From Actinocatenispora rupis (lineage in GTDB: Bacteria; Actinomycetota; Actinomycetes; Mycobacteriales; Micromonosporaceae), in assembly GCF_016861975.1 (NCBI RefSeq), contig NZ_BOMB01000056.1:1-40744 (forward strand): a DNA stretch of 40,744 bases, given 5' to 3'. Positions within the stretch are counted from its first letter, which is position 1; each line of letters opens with the position of its first letter. Under the pieces are notes generated by a model, which ran no database searches, was not told the origin of the DNA, and saw only the letters and a list, made by a program, of their open reading frames with translations. The translations under genes were made by a program, and so were the position numbers. This document shows, one piece after another, positions 1-8,941 of the stretch.

Positions 1-1
1 G

Positions 2-490
2 ATCCTCGGACGCCCAGCAGGCCGCAAGAGGCGTTCCGGCGCCGGCTACAGCTATGTGCACAACGCGATCGACGACCACTCCCGGCTGGCCTACAGCGAG
101 ATCCTCACCGACGAGAAGAAGGAAACCGCCGTCGCCTTCTGGCAACGCGCCCACGCCTTCTTCACCCAGGCCGGGATCACCGTCGAGCGTGTCCTGACCG
201 ACAACGGCGCCTGCTACAAGAGCCTCCTCTGGCGCAACATCCTTACCGCGCAAGGGATCTCACACAAGCGGACCCGACCCTACCGGCCCCAGACCAACGG
301 GAAAGCCGAACGGTTCAACCGCACCCTCCTCGACGAATGGGCCTACGCACAGCCCTACCAGACCGAAGCCGACAGACGCTCCGCCCATCCGGCCTGGCTC
401 CACACCTACAATCACCACCGCGGACACACCGCACTCGCCGGCCAACCACCCGCCAGCCGCGTCCCCAACCTCACGAGGCAGTACAGCTAG
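2..490 (+). CDS. IS481-family transposase, C-terminal part (cut by window edge)
   Basis: This is the DDE integrase core of an IS481/IS3-like transposase. It is open from the first bases of the window, so the N-terminal helix-turn-helix region lies outside. The three catalytic acidic residues can be placed: Asp in IDDHSR, Asp in LTDNG, and Glu in NGKAERFNRT, followed by the usual YNHHRGH..LAGQPPASR tail near the stop. The visible part is intact, about 162 residues. No right-hand terminal inverted repeat could be defined without the left end, although a 12-bp palindrome CCACGTACGTGG lies at 524-535. The family assignment is firm; whether the element is still mobile cannot be judged from this fragment. 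Confidence 0.9.
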   Translation: MLGRPAGRKRRSGAGYSYVHNAIDDHSRLAYSEILTDEKKETAVAFWQRAHAFFTQAGITVERVLTDNGACYKSLLWRNILTAQGISHKRTRPYRPQTNGKAERFNRTLLDEWAYAQPYQTEADRRSAHPAWLHTYNHHRGHTALAGQPPASRVPNLTRQYS

Positions 491-563
491 CGGCCGTACC
501 GGGCGCCGGCGAACGAACCACCTCCACGTACGTGGCGCGCAGCAGCCGCGGCCCGACCGACTC

Positions 564-588
564 GCCGCTCCGACGTACCAGGAGCGGC
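564..588 (-). terminator. Stem-loop downstream of the LPXTG protein gene
   Basis: Perfect 8-bp arms GCCGCTCC and GGAGCGGC with a 9-nt loop, 22 bp past the stop of the leftward gene ending at 610. There is no U-tract, as is common in actinomycetes, so the terminator role is inferred. Confidence 0.5.
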
Positions 589-609
589 CCGGCTGTCCGT
601 GCGCCTGGC

Positions 610-1458
610 TCAGCCGGACCGCGTGGTACGGCGGCGGGCCAGTACGAGCAGGGCGGCTCCGGCGCCGAGCAACGCGGCGGCCACGCCGGCGTACCAGGGC
701 AGCGAAGTGCCGGTGACGGGCAGGCCGCCGGCCGTGGTCCCGCTGGGCTGGGGCGACGCGGGCGGGCTCGCGGTCGTGCTGCCGATGGTCAGGTAGGTGG
801 CGGCTCTGCCGATCGGTGGGACGTAGCGGGGGTACGGCCATCTGGGATACAGGAAGCCGCCGGTGGACGCCCGGCCCGGCCGGGCCGATGGGTGCACGGA
901 GATCGGCCAACGGCACTGCGCAGGTACGGCGCTCGGCGTGAAGGTGCAGTAGTAGCCCTCTTCATCGTCCGGGTTGTCGCCGCGATCGTGGTACCCGCAC
1001 GGGTTGCTGCCGTCGGGACGGTCGTTGGTGCTGGTGCAGTTCCCGCCGAAGTACAGGTCCGTATCGTCGGCGTCCATTATCACTACTCCGCCTTGGGGGA
1101 GCGGGCCGACGGCCAGCACGAGCGTGGTACTGCCGCCCGGGGCCACGGTCGCAGGCTCGAACCACATCCGCAAGTAGGCGTTCGACGACGACGGGCTCGG
1201 GCTGGCCGACGGCGACGAGTCGCCCGACGGCGACGGTCCACCCGACCTGCTCGGGCTGGCGGACCCGCTCGGGCTGGACGAAGCGCTGGGAGACCCGCTC
1301 ACGCTGGGGGATCCGCTCGGGCTCGCCGACTCGCTGGGGGATCCACTCACCGACGAGCCGGCCGCCGCCGGTACGGACAGCGTCACGGCCAGCGCGGCTG
1401 CGCCCGCACCGGCGAGTACGCGGGCCGTCAGCCGGCGGTGCGCAGGAGTAACGGTCAC
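610..1458 (-). CDS. LPXTG-anchored surface protein with Ser/Pro-rich stalk
   Basis: A secreted protein of 282 residues predicted to be attached to the cell wall by sortase. It has an N-terminal signal peptide (about residues 1-33, basic then Ala/Leu/Val-rich, ending near VPAAAG). A low-complexity Ser-Pro-Gly-Ser-Ala stalk follows (about 35-88), then a folded region of about 120 residues opening with WFEPAT and containing several Cys. A linker leads to the sorting signal: LPVTG, a hydrophobic helix, and the basic tail LARRRTTRSG. The GTG start is supported by GAGGAG eight bases upstream. It is paralogous to the protein at 21699-22520: both share WFEPAT, a CTF segment, an AAYLTIG/AYLTVG segment and LPVTGTSL. 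No sortase gene is in the window. The folded domain is not one I can name, so its surface role is unknown. Confidence 0.8.
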   Translation of the reverse strand: MTVTPAHRRLTARVLAGAGAAALAVTLSVPAAAGSSVSGSPSESASPSGSPSVSGSPSASSSPSGSASPSRSGGPSPSGDSSPSASPSPSSSNAYLRMWFEPATVAPGGSTTLVLAVGPLPQGGVVIMDADDTDLYFGGNCTSTNDRPDGSNPCGYHDRGDNPDDEEGYYCTFTPSAVPAQCRWPISVHPSARPGRASTGGFLYPRWPYPRYVPPIGRAATYLTIGSTTASPPASPQPSGTTAGGLPVTGTSLPWYAGVAAALLGAGAALLVLARRRTTRSG

Positions 1459-1619
1459 GGCAACATCTCCTCGAAACGGGGATGGGTACCTCTTTCACGC
1501 CTCACGTACCCGCAAGGTTTCGCCGAACCGGCCGCGGCATGCGGCGCGGGAGCACGAGCGGGGACCGCACACCAGGACCTGGCACGCCTGGCCGGCCCGG
1601 TCACTCATGCCTCCGGCCC

Positions 1620-1778
1620 GGGATCCTGCTGTTCCTGGTCGAGCACGGCACACACGACGAGACGGTGCCCTACCACCAAGCCGAGCTGCTCGCGGAGACC
1701 CGCAGCGCTGGCGGGACCGACGTCGTTCTGCGGACCGTGGCCGTCGGGCGCCACAACCTGCTGCCCGGGACTGACCTT
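1620..1778 (+). pseudogene. Remnant of an alpha/beta-hydrolase (prolyl-oligopeptidase-like) C-terminus
   Basis: About 53 codons in one frame read like the end of a dienelactone hydrolase/peptidase S9 catalytic domain: a strand, HGTHDETVPYHQAELL with the family's acidic residue, then VAVGRHNLLPG with the catalytic His. Everything upstream (nucleophile elbow, oxyanion region) is missing, and the surrounding frame has no family character. This is a fragment left by deletion; it should not encode an active enzyme. Confidence 0.6.
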
Positions 1779-2039
1779 CTTCCGACACACCTCGCACGAC
1801 AGCGATTCCGTTAGCGGCAGCAGATGCGGCGTACGCGGCAACTCACCTGGCCGGACTCGTGATCCTGCTCGCGCAACACTCGCGGCCGGTGCACTGCCGC
1901 CGACGCGCTCGCCCGCGCGAAGAGAGGAGAGGCTCGTACGGCCCTCGATCCCGACGAGTTGGCCCCGCCCTCTGGGGAGGCGCGGACGCGCCGGCCCTGC
2001 CGATGGATCCCAGCGCGTCCAGGAGCCGCGCGAGGTGAT

Positions 2040-2504
2040 TCAGGTAGTCCGTGCCAGTGACCGCACCATGATCAGGCAGGGGTTGGCCGTCCATAGATCA
2101 TCGGTCTCCTCCAGCGGAAGGAAACCAGCAGACCGGTAGAACGCCCTTGAACCGGCATAGCCCTGATCCGGACTCGACGCCCCCAGCGTCTTCACCTGGA
2201 GCAGCAGGCAACCATCGGCGACGAGGTCCGACACGACAGCGGAGACCAGCGCGCTGCCCGCCCCTTGTCGATGCCAGGACGGGGCGACCGCCATCACATG
2301 GATCTCGGCTGCCTCGGGGAAGTGCCGCTGATACACCAGCACACCGACGGCCTCGGTGCCCGAGTAGGCGACCAGGCCGGGAAGCCGCGCCGCTGCCCTC
2401 GCGTACTCCGCGTTGGCCTCTGGGATGCCGAACCATGACGGGAGCTGGCCGAGTAACCCAGCGGTGACATCGGAAAGCTGGGCAGAGCCCGGAACCCGGG
2501 ACAT
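2040..2504 (-). CDS. GNAT-family N-acetyltransferase
   Basis: A GCN5-related acetyltransferase of about 154 residues. The acetyl-CoA binding signature is clear: the beta4 strand AEIHVMAVAPSWHRQGAGSALVSA carries the Q/RxxGxG/A loop. It is followed by LLLQVKTLG, a YAGSRAFYRSAGFLPLEE segment and NPCLIMV at the end, all typical of a subgroup of stand-alone actinobacterial acetyltransferases. The substrate is not predictable. The chosen ATG leaves a short N-terminus before the WFGIPEAN motif. The frame is open for about 70 codons further upstream without family similarity, and no strong ribosome binding site decides the start. The gene stands alone between decayed regions. Confidence 0.75.
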   Translation of the reverse strand: MSRVPGSAQLSDVTAGLLGQLPSWFGIPEANAEYARAAARLPGLVAYSGTEAVGVLVYQRHFPEAAEIHVMAVAPSWHRQGAGSALVSAVVSDLVADGCLLLQVKTLGASSPDQGYAGSRAFYRSAGFLPLEETDDLWTANPCLIMVRSLARTT

Positions 2505-3679
2505 CTGGATTGCCGCGGCGTCACGCACGCGCGGAGCATGGCACGGCTGTCGTACCAACGCATCCGGGTTTCGCGAACGCCCCGACCGCCGGTGACTGGC
2601 GTAGCAGAGAGCCGTTGGTACTGGCCTGGCTTGGCCGCACGACGCGCCGAACTTCGACGCCCTCGACCAGACACCGCCCTCAACGACACTCCGCGGACGG
2701 TACGGCAGGGCCAAGGAGAACGCTGCTGCTCGCCGTCAGCCGAAGGCACTGGCGTGTCCCTGCGGGTCGTCAGGACATCGGCCGGCCGCACACGCTGCCG
2801 TCGGCTGGTGGGGCCGTCGCCGTCGGTACGGTCGCGTCCATGGCGATACCGCGACTACTGGGCGCACATGAGCCTGCGGATGGTCGACTGGACGATCCGG
2901 CACCACCGACCAGCCGACATCGACCACCAACTCGCGTTCGCCGCAACGCGACTGGCCTGACCCACACAGCAGGCCACGACCGCTGCCAACCGAAGCGGCC
3001 ACCAACGTCCGAGTTCGCCACCGCGTCAACATCGGCCTCTACAGCCCGGCGGTGGCGCGGCCGGTGACACCCGATCTCGCCGCGTGGCAGGGCGTATTGC
3101 TGGGAGGTGGGGATCGCTGCTGATGCTCGTCGTCAGGATGTTCGCTTCTCCCAGTCAGCGGGTTCGACCATCGCACCCGCGCCGGCATGAGCACCTCCGA
3201 CTTGAAGGTCGCCTGGGTCAGTCCCCGGAGGCCTTCAGGCCGCCATGATCGCCCTTGTCCGGAAGATGACCCCGGTATGCGCGGGTGAAGCGATGATCGC
3301 GCGGGTTCCATCGGCAGCGGCCGCGACGACGTCGGCCCTTCGTCGATGCCAGGGCGGCGGGCTGGCATCGACGGAGGGCACGGACTCGGCACTTCGCGGC
3401 CAGTGGTCGTCGAGTCTGGCTGCGGCGGTACGGCTTGCCGGCGCCGATCGCCGGCCTCCTGACCCTGGTCGCAGACCCGCTCGTCCGTCTTTCGAGCCCA
3501 GGGCGGACGACCGTGCCACCCTTGCCACAGCTTGCAGCCAGCGCGGTGTGCCCGAGCCGGACGTCGACTGCCTCGCTGGATCGAGTACCGGCCTGTCCGC
3601 GAGCGTTGTCGGCACGGTTGACGTTGGTTCGAGCAACGGCGGGCGTCGTGCTGCCCGGGAGACGGGCCGTCTGGGTCGG
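2505..3679. other. Gene-poor stretch, no coding region supported
   Basis: About 1.2 kb in which both strands have long open frames because of high G+C, but none shows a recognisable domain, a ribosome binding site or consistent codon bias. A plausible-looking tail (WAHMSLRMVDWTIRHH, about 2855-2902, + strand) may be a gene remnant I cannot name. I see no RNA gene or repeat here. Confidence 0.4.
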
Positions 3680-4153
3680 TCAGCCCGTCGTGACGCGCTC
3701 CGGGGGTTCGCTCGCCGGCTGGTTGCGGGCGGGCTCCTTCAGCCGCTTTCCGAGCTGTACGAACAGGAGGATGAGTCCGACGGTGAGGAGGATGTGGCCG
3801 AGCCCGGCAACCAGCGGTACGGCGTCCGGAATACGGTCGCCGAGTACGGTCAGGCAGCCGTGCACGCCCATCATGCCGACGCTGATCACCATGCCGGCGT
3901 TGTAGAACCAGTAGAAGGCGGTGAACAGCGTCGTGCCCGACAGCCCGAACAGCTTGTCGAGCGCCAGGACGATCAGGAAGCCCAGCATGCCCAGCGCCAG
4001 CAGGTGCGTGTGCAGGACGGCGAGCTGGGTGTCGCCGGTGAAGTGGTTGGCCTTGGTGAACTCGCGGTAGAACAGCCCCGAGAGCACTCCCACGATCATG
4101 TAGGTGTGTGCGGCGTAGTACGACGCCCGCATCGAGACGCGCTTGGCGCTCAT
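3680..4153 (-). CDS. DUF2871 family integral membrane protein
   Basis: A 157-residue membrane protein matching the DUF2871 pattern. The N-terminus has YYAAHTYMIVGVLSGLFYREFTK; the next segment has HTHLLALGMLGFL; two further helices contain GVHG and LGHILL, giving about four to five transmembrane segments with several conserved His. The family function is not established; the conserved membrane His residues suggest metal or haem binding by distant resemblance to haem-copper oxidase subunits, which is inference only. AAGGAG lies 11 bases before the ATG. It is the last of three leftward genes with DUF4267 and hemerythrin proteins, hinting at a shared redox or gas-related role. Confidence 0.75.
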   Translation of the reverse strand: MSAKRVSMRASYYAAHTYMIVGVLSGLFYREFTKANHFTGDTQLAVLHTHLLALGMLGFLIVLALDKLFGLSGTTLFTAFYWFYNAGMVISVGMMGVHGCLTVLGDRIPDAVPLVAGLGHILLTVGLILLFVQLGKRLKEPARNQPASEPPERVTTG

Positions 4154-4308
4154 CGTTCCGATGTCTCCTTGTCTCAGGCAGCACAGGCTGCTCGGTGTTG
4201 TCGTGGTACCCGCCCTGCAGGGTCAGGACGGTTGGTGACGCGCCTCCTCCCGGGCACCGGCGGAACTGCTGTCGGCGAGCAGGGGCGCGGCGCTCGGGGC
4301 GTGGCCGA

Positions 4309-4371
4309 TCACGGCGGCGTGGCGGAACGGACGATCACGGACTCGTCGACATCCGGTACCGGCAGCGACAT
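4309..4371 (-). CDS. Possible 20-residue ORF with strong ribosome binding site
   Basis: Between the DUF4267 and DUF2871 genes there is an ATG preceded at ideal distance by AAGGAGG. It opens a 20-codon frame (MSLPVPDVDESV...) ending in TGA. The strong site suggests translation, but the peptide matches nothing I know. It may be the remaining N-terminus of a truncated gene or a small leader. The rest of 4154-4410 holds nothing else I can identify. Confidence 0.3.
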   Translation of the reverse strand: MSLPVPDVDESVIVRSATPP

Positions 4372-4410
4372 CGAGGCGTCCTCCTTCAGCGCAATGGAGT
4401 GGGATGGGGG

Positions 4411-4836
4411 TCAGGTGGTCCGGGGCCGGCCGTCCTGGCGAGGGCTGGTGAGCAGGAGTACCGCGCCGAGCAGTACCGCGGCGGCGGTGCAGCCGTGTAC
4501 GCCGAGGGCGGTGGACACGGATCCGTCGTTGCTCAGCACGATGAGCATGTCGCCGATTGGGGTGACCGCGGCGGCCAGCAGTACCCAGCCGAGGGCCCGG
4601 CGGCTGGCGGTGATCAGTACGACGAGGATGACCAGGCCGGACACCAGGTCCCTGAGCCCTTTGACGGACAGGAACGCGGCGTCCGGGCCGTGCGGCCAGC
4701 TCGGCAGACCGAACTGGGCGGCATTGGCCTGCGGAGCGAGCAGGTAGCTCACGCCGACGTACATGATGAACAGGCTTCCGACGACGGCGAGCGCGGTGCC
4801 GATCGTGCTGCGGGTCAGGCGTGGCGTGCTGGACAT
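4411..4836 (-). CDS. DUF4267-like membrane protein
   Basis: A 141-residue protein with four predicted transmembrane helices: GTALAVVGSLFIMYVGVSYLL, a GLRDLVSGLVILVVLI helix, ALGWVLLAAAVTPIGDMLIVL and a C-terminal AAAVLLGAVLLL. The central pattern FLSVKGLRDLVSGL with the later PIGDM matches the DUF4267 family of small actinobacterial membrane proteins. The frame extends 72 codons further upstream, but that part overlaps the hemerythrin gene and has no hydrophobic character, so the ATG at 4836 is preferred. Its function is unknown. It lies 40 bp downstream of the hemerythrin-like gene in the same direction and is probably cotranscribed with it. Confidence 0.65.
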   Translation of the reverse strand: MSSTPRLTRSTIGTALAVVGSLFIMYVGVSYLLAPQANAAQFGLPSWPHGPDAAFLSVKGLRDLVSGLVILVVLITASRRALGWVLLAAAVTPIGDMLIVLSNDGSVSTALGVHGCTAAAVLLGAVLLLTSPRQDGRPRTT

Positions 4837-4876
4837 GGTGGTCTCCAGTGGGTGTGAGGGGTGCGATGGCGCGGGT

Positions 4877-5512
4877 CTACGGACGGATCCAACGAGGGCG
4901 CCGGGACCAGCCGAGCAGGTACCAGATGAGCCGGGCTCGGCGCGGCAGTGCGGTGAGAACCAGCCGGCGTTCGCCGCGGTCGGCGTGCGCCAGCACGATG
5001 CCCAGGTAGGTGAGCAGTCTCGGGCGGGGGAGCCGGGCGACCGTCCGGGCACGCAGCGCCTGCCATTCGTGTGCCGCGAGGTGTTCGGCGGCCAGTGGCA
5101 GCAGGTCGCGGTGCTCCTCGTCGCTGTGCTCGGCCAGTACGGCGCGGTGTTCGATGAGGGTTGCGACGAGCCGGTCGCGGTCGTCCTCGTCCGCGGTCGC
5201 CGCCCAGTCGGGCAGCGCTGCGTCGACCGCGGCCAGTGTCGCCGTCACCCGTACGTGGTGGGCCTGCATCCGCAGGACGAGATCGGCGCCGAGGTCGCAG
5301 CGCGCCAGCAGCGCCGGCCACAGCAGCCGGTCCCGAGCATCCTGGTGACCGCGCAGGGAGCGCTGGTAGCTCCGGAGATGGCGGGCGAGCGTGCCGGCGC
5401 GGCGCAGCCGACCCGACCGGACCGCCGCGATCCGCATGGCGAGTACGCCGGACACGCGGCAGAACGCTCGGTGGGCCAGTACCGTTTCGTGGGCGTTCGC
5501 GCGTGCGGTCAT
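4877..5512 (-). CDS. Hemerythrin-like domain protein
   Basis: A soluble, mostly helical protein of 211 residues with a hemerythrin HHE-type layout. His/Glu pairs are spaced along four helices: HRAFCR near the start, HLRSYQRSLRGHQDARDRLLWP, MQAHHVRVTATL, and EHRAVLAEHSDEEHRDLLPLAAEHL. These are the expected ligands for a diiron site that binds oxygen or nitric oxide. A Pro/Arg-rich C-terminal extension ends in a short hydrophobic patch (LIWYLLGW). The ATG at 5512 fits the family start better than an in-frame ATG 21 codons upstream. It diverges from the large SARP-type regulator with a 114-bp gap, so local control by that regulator is plausible. Confidence 0.75.
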   Translation of the reverse strand: MTARANAHETVLAHRAFCRVSGVLAMRIAAVRSGRLRRAGTLARHLRSYQRSLRGHQDARDRLLWPALLARCDLGADLVLRMQAHHVRVTATLAAVDAALPDWAATADEDDRDRLVATLIEHRAVLAEHSDEEHRDLLPLAAEHLAAHEWQALRARTVARLPRPRLLTYLGIVLAHADRGERRLVLTALPRRARLIWYLLGWSRRPRWIRP

Positions 5513-5626
5513 GGCAGGCAGCGTGCCGTCGCGTACTTGGAAGCGACTTGGATCGTGCACCGTGACCGAGGCCATGCCCGTGACCTGCGCAGACTGCCGC
5601 GTCTGGCGGCTACGCTGTCCGGCGAC
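5513..5626. promoter_or_regulatory. Divergent promoter region, hemerythrin operon / SARP regulator
   Basis: A 114-bp region between two outward-facing genes must contain both promoters. TACGCT at 5611-5616 sits 10 bases before the regulator's ATG and resembles an actinomycete -10 element, and there is no ribosome binding site before that ATG. The regulator mRNA may therefore be leaderless. No convincing direct repeat for SARP binding was found by eye. Confidence 0.4.
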
Positions 5627-8600
5627 ATGATCTCGCTGGGCGTGCTCGGCCCGTGCGTCGCCGAGGTGGACGGTCTGCCGGTCCCGTTGGGTGGGCGGCG
5701 ACAGCGCGCGGTGCTCGCCCTGCTGACGGCGGCCCGCGGCGAGGTCCGGTCGGTGGATCGGATGATCGAGGACCTGTGGTCGGGGGAGCCGCCGGCCAAG
5801 GCCGTCGCCTCGCTGCAGGCGTACGTGTCGAACCTGCGAAAGCTGCTTGAGCCGACCAGGCCGCCGCGTACTCCCGCCCAGCGGCTGGTCAGCGCGGCGC
5901 CCGGCTATGCCCTGCGGCTACCGGTTGAGGCGGTGGACGCGTGGCGCTTCGAGCAGCTGGTACGTGACGCCAGGCAGCGGGCCGGTACGGACCCGGACGC
6001 GGCGCGGGTGCTGCTGGACGAGGCCGTGGGCCTGTGGCGCGGGCCGGCGTTCGCCGAGTTCGTGGACGAACCGTGGGCCCGCGCGCCGGTACAGCTGCTC
6101 ACCGATCTGCGCCACAACGCCCTGGAACTGCGGGCGAGATGCGCGCTGGACGCCGGCGACGCGGCAGCTGCGGTCACCGACGCCGAAACGCTCACGGCGG
6201 ACGCGCCTCTCCGTGAGGAGGGCTGGCGTCTGCTCGCGCTGGCACTCTGGGGTAGCGGGCGTCAGGCGGACGCGCTGGCGACACTTCGTCGAGCGAGGGC
6301 GATGCTCGTCGAGGAGCTCGGCCTCGCCCCGGGGCCGATGCTGACCGACGTGGAGTCGGCGATACTCGCCCAGCGCGGCGAGGCGCTGCATGTGGCTGCA
6401 CCGGCGCGTCCGGTATCGCTGCCGCCGGCGGCAGCCGGCCCGGCGAACGCGACCGCGTTCGTGGGCCGCGACGCCGAGCTGGCGGCGCTCACCGAGGCCG
6501 CCGGCGAGACCATGGCCGGAGCTGGCCGGATCGCGCTGGTGACCGGCGAGGCGGGCGTCGGCAAGTCGGAGCTGCTCGCCCGGCTGGCGTACGAGCTGGC
6601 GGATGCGGGCTGGGTGGTTGCGGCTGGACGGTGCGTTGAGGACGAGGGGGCGCCACCGGCGTGGCCGTGGGTGGAGGCGTTGACCCACCTGGCCACGGTC
6701 ACGCCCGCGCCGGACGGCGCTGACCGTGCGCTGGCGCCGCTGCTGACCCCGAACGCGGACGAGCCCTCGGCTGTCGGCGCCTCGGGCCGGTTCCGCCTCC
6801 AGCGCGCGGTGGTCGACTGGCTCGCCGACGCGGCAGCGCGCAGACCGGTCGCGCTCCTGCTCGATGATCTGCACTGGGCCGACGACCAGACGCTCAGTCT
6901 GCTGACCGGCGCCGCCGCCGGACTCGCGGATGCGCGGGTCCTGGTGGTGGGAGCGTTGCGCACGGACGACGCCGACGGGCGGCTTGCCGAGGCCCTGGCC
7001 GTACTGGCCCGGCGCTCGCCTCGACGCGTCGCCCTCGGCGGCCTGGCCGAACCGGCGGTGGCCACGATGGTCGAGGCGGAATGCCGCTTCCCGGTGGACC
7101 CGTCCACCGTGGCGGCCCTGACCGAACGCACCGGCGGGAATCCCTTCTACATCAAGGAAAGCGTACGGCTGCTCAACAGCGAGGGGGCGCTGGTAGCGGT
7201 GTCGGAGGTGCCGGAAGGCGTCCGGGACGTACTGCGGCGCAGGCTCGCCCGTCTGCCCGAAGTGGTCGTGTCGGTGCTGCGGCTGGCCGCGGTGGCCGGG
7301 CGCGAGACCGAGGTCGATGTGCTCGTCGGCGCGGCGGACACCGACGAGGCGGCGGTACTCGACGCCCTGGAGGCGGGCCTGATCGCCGGCATGCTCGACG
7401 AACCGGCGTCCGGGCGGGTGCGGTTCGTGCACTCGTTGGTACGCGACACGATGCTCGCCGACCTCACCGGTCTACGAGCGCGGCACATGCACGCCCGGAT
7501 CGCGGCCGCGATCGAGCGTACGACCCCCGGCGACATCTCCGCGCTCGCCCACCACTACGCCAACGCCGCGTCCAGCGCCACCGCGGCCAAGGCCGTCGGC
7601 TACTGCGTCCAGGCGGCGGAGGAGGCCGAGCGCGGCTACGCGTACGACACCGCCTGCTCGCTGCTGACCAGCGCGCTGGCGAGCCTCGATCGCCTGCCCG
7701 ACTCCGACCGCCGTGCGGACGAACGGTCGGAGTTGTTCGGCCGGCTGCTCCGCGCCCAGATCCGGGCCGGAGCCGCCGGCGCGGCTCGGGTGACGCGCCA
7801 GCGCGCGGCCGACCACGCCGAGGCGGTCGGTCGCGAGGACCTCGTGATCGCCGCCTGCACCGCGTGGACCGAGCCGACACCGTGGCAGACCCGCCCGTAC
7901 GCGACCACGGACGAGGCGATGACCACACTGCTCGCCCGGCTACTGAGGCGCGCCGACCCTGACCTCGATCCAGCGGTACGCAGCCGCCTGCTGGACGCCT
8001 ACGCCGTCGAACGGGCCGACAACGGCAACCCCGACGCCCGCGCGGCCGCGGAACAGGCCGTGGCACTGGCCCGGCAGTACGGTGACGACGGACTCCGCGC
8101 GCAGACCCTGGCCACCCTCTCCCGCGAGCTGGACGCCGACCTGGAATGGCCGCACAAGGCCGACCTGGGCGCCGAACTCGTCCGGTTGGGGGAGACCCGG
8201 GACCTACCCACCTACCAGTGCTTCGGCCGGATCGTGCAGGCCCGGGCGGCAGCCGCCGCCGACGAGCCGGACACCGCGCTGCGGCTGGTGGGCGAGAACC
8301 TGGAACTCGCCCGCATGTACCGGCTGCCCGAGTTGATCGACGTCAGCGAGATCGCACTGGCCATGTTCGCCCACATCCGGGGCGACTTCGACGACGCCGA
8401 GCGGCGCTATGCCGACGTCAGCGATCGGATGGTCCGGCAGGGCTCGCCGCACGGCCCGGCCTATCGACACGTGGCCGGGGCGCTGATGCGACTCGACCAG
8501 AACCGTACCGCCGACTTCGCCGCAGTGGTCGAGCGGCTGCACACGGATTCCGGTCTGCTCGGGGATCTGCACGCCGTCGCCCTCGCCAGGACGGGCCGCC

Positions 8601-8941
8601 TCGACCAGGCTCGCCAGGTACGGGGCCGCGGAAAGCCGATCCGGCGGGACTGCTTCTTCACCCTGTTCGCGACGTTCCGGGCACTGGCGACGATCGCCCT
8701 GAACGATCGTGCGGGTGCGGCGGCGACGTACACGATGCTCCTTCCCTATCGCGCCACGCCGTTGGGTGGCGTGTCCAGCCTGTCGCTGGCGACCCGCCCG
8801 GTCGCCCAGACGCTCGGCGAACTGGCCCAGTACCTCGGCAATGACGAGGCGGCTGCGAGCCATTTCTCCGCGGCCGCCGCGACCGTCAAGCTGTGGCGGT
8901 CACCGCAGTGGGCTGCTCCGGGTCGGTCTGCGCCGTCGTGA
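5627..8941 (+). CDS. SARP/AfsR-type transcriptional regulator with AAA ATPase and TPR-like region
   Basis: A large regulator of 1104 residues. The N-terminal winged-helix domain (about 1-95: ISLGVLGPCVAEV, GGRRQRAVLALLTAA, SLQAYVSNLRKLLEP) is followed by the bacterial transcriptional activation domain (about 100-245). Next comes a STAND/AAA ATPase module: Walker A GEAGVGKS at about 307-314, and Walker B LLLDDLHWADD at about 410-420. The C-terminal half is a long Ala-rich helical array like TPR repeats. Proteins of this build sense an unknown signal through the repeats and activate promoters by binding direct repeats. There is no antibiotic cluster immediately beside it; the adjacent divergent hemerythrin/DUF4267/DUF2871 genes are the nearest candidate targets. 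The ATG at 5627 starts exactly at the family's N-terminus; the frame continues open upstream but without meaning. Confidence 0.9.
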   Translation: MISLGVLGPCVAEVDGLPVPLGGRRQRAVLALLTAARGEVRSVDRMIEDLWSGEPPAKAVASLQAYVSNLRKLLEPTRPPRTPAQRLVSAAPGYALRLPVEAVDAWRFEQLVRDARQRAGTDPDAARVLLDEAVGLWRGPAFAEFVDEPWARAPVQLLTDLRHNALELRARCALDAGDAAAAVTDAETLTADAPLREEGWRLLALALWGSGRQADALATLRRARAMLVEELGLAPGPMLTDVESAILAQRGEALHVAAPARPVSLPPAAAGPANATAFVGRDAELAALTEAAGETMAGAGRIALVTGEAGVGKSELLARLAYELADAGWVVAAGRCVEDEGAPPAWPWVEALTHLATVTPAPDGADRALAPLLTPNADEPSAVGASGRFRLQRAVVDWLADAAARRPVALLLDDLHWADDQTLSLLTGAAAGLADARVLVVGALRTDDADGRLAEALAVLARRSPRRVALGGLAEPAVATMVEAECRFPVDPSTVAALTERTGGNPFYIKESVRLLNSEGALVAVSEVPEGVRDVLRRRLARLPEVVVSVLRLAAVAGRETEVDVLVGAADTDEAAVLDALEAGLIAGMLDEPASGRVRFVHSLVRDTMLADLTGLRARHMHARIAAAIERTTPGDISALAHHYANAASSATAAKAVGYCVQAAEEAERGYAYDTACSLLTSALASLDRLPDSDRRADERSELFGRLLRAQIRAGAAGAARVTRQRAADHAEAVGREDLVIAACTAWTEPTPWQTRPYATTDEAMTTLLARLLRRADPDLDPAVRSRLLDAYAVERADNGNPDARAAAEQAVALARQYGDDGLRAQTLATLSRELDADLEWPHKADLGAELVRLGETRDLPTYQCFGRIVQARAAAAADEPDTALRLVGENLELARMYRLPELIDVSEIALAMFAHIRGDFDDAERRYADVSDRMVRQGSPHGPAYRHVAGALMRLDQNRTADFAAVVERLHTDSGLLGDLHAVALARTGRLDQARQVRGRGKPIRRDCFFTLFATFRALATIALNDRAGAAATYTMLLPYRATPLGGVSSLSLATRPVAQTLGELAQYLGNDEAAASHFSAAAATVKLWRSPQWAAPGRSAPS

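Noticed and set aside
1190-1360. Short tandem units that could suggest a CRISPR or VNTR
   Set aside because: They encode the Ser/Pro/Gly stalk of the surface protein; units are irregular and there are no spacers.
337-2139. Long plus-strand open frame of about 600 codons
   Set aside because: Arg/Gly/Pro-rich composition, opposite to the LPXTG gene with good family features; a shadow caused by high G+C.
2538-2960. 140-codon plus-strand frame
   Set aside because: No ribosome binding site or recognisable domain; only the tail looks protein-like, so a remnant at best.
3150-3185. tRNA T-loop-like string GGTTCGACCATCGC
   Set aside because: No matching acceptor, D-arm or anticodon stem could be folded around it.
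4763-5626. N-terminal extension of the SARP regulator
   Set aside because: The frame is open upstream of 5627, but it runs antisense to the hemerythrin gene and the SARP domain starts exactly at the ATG at 5627.
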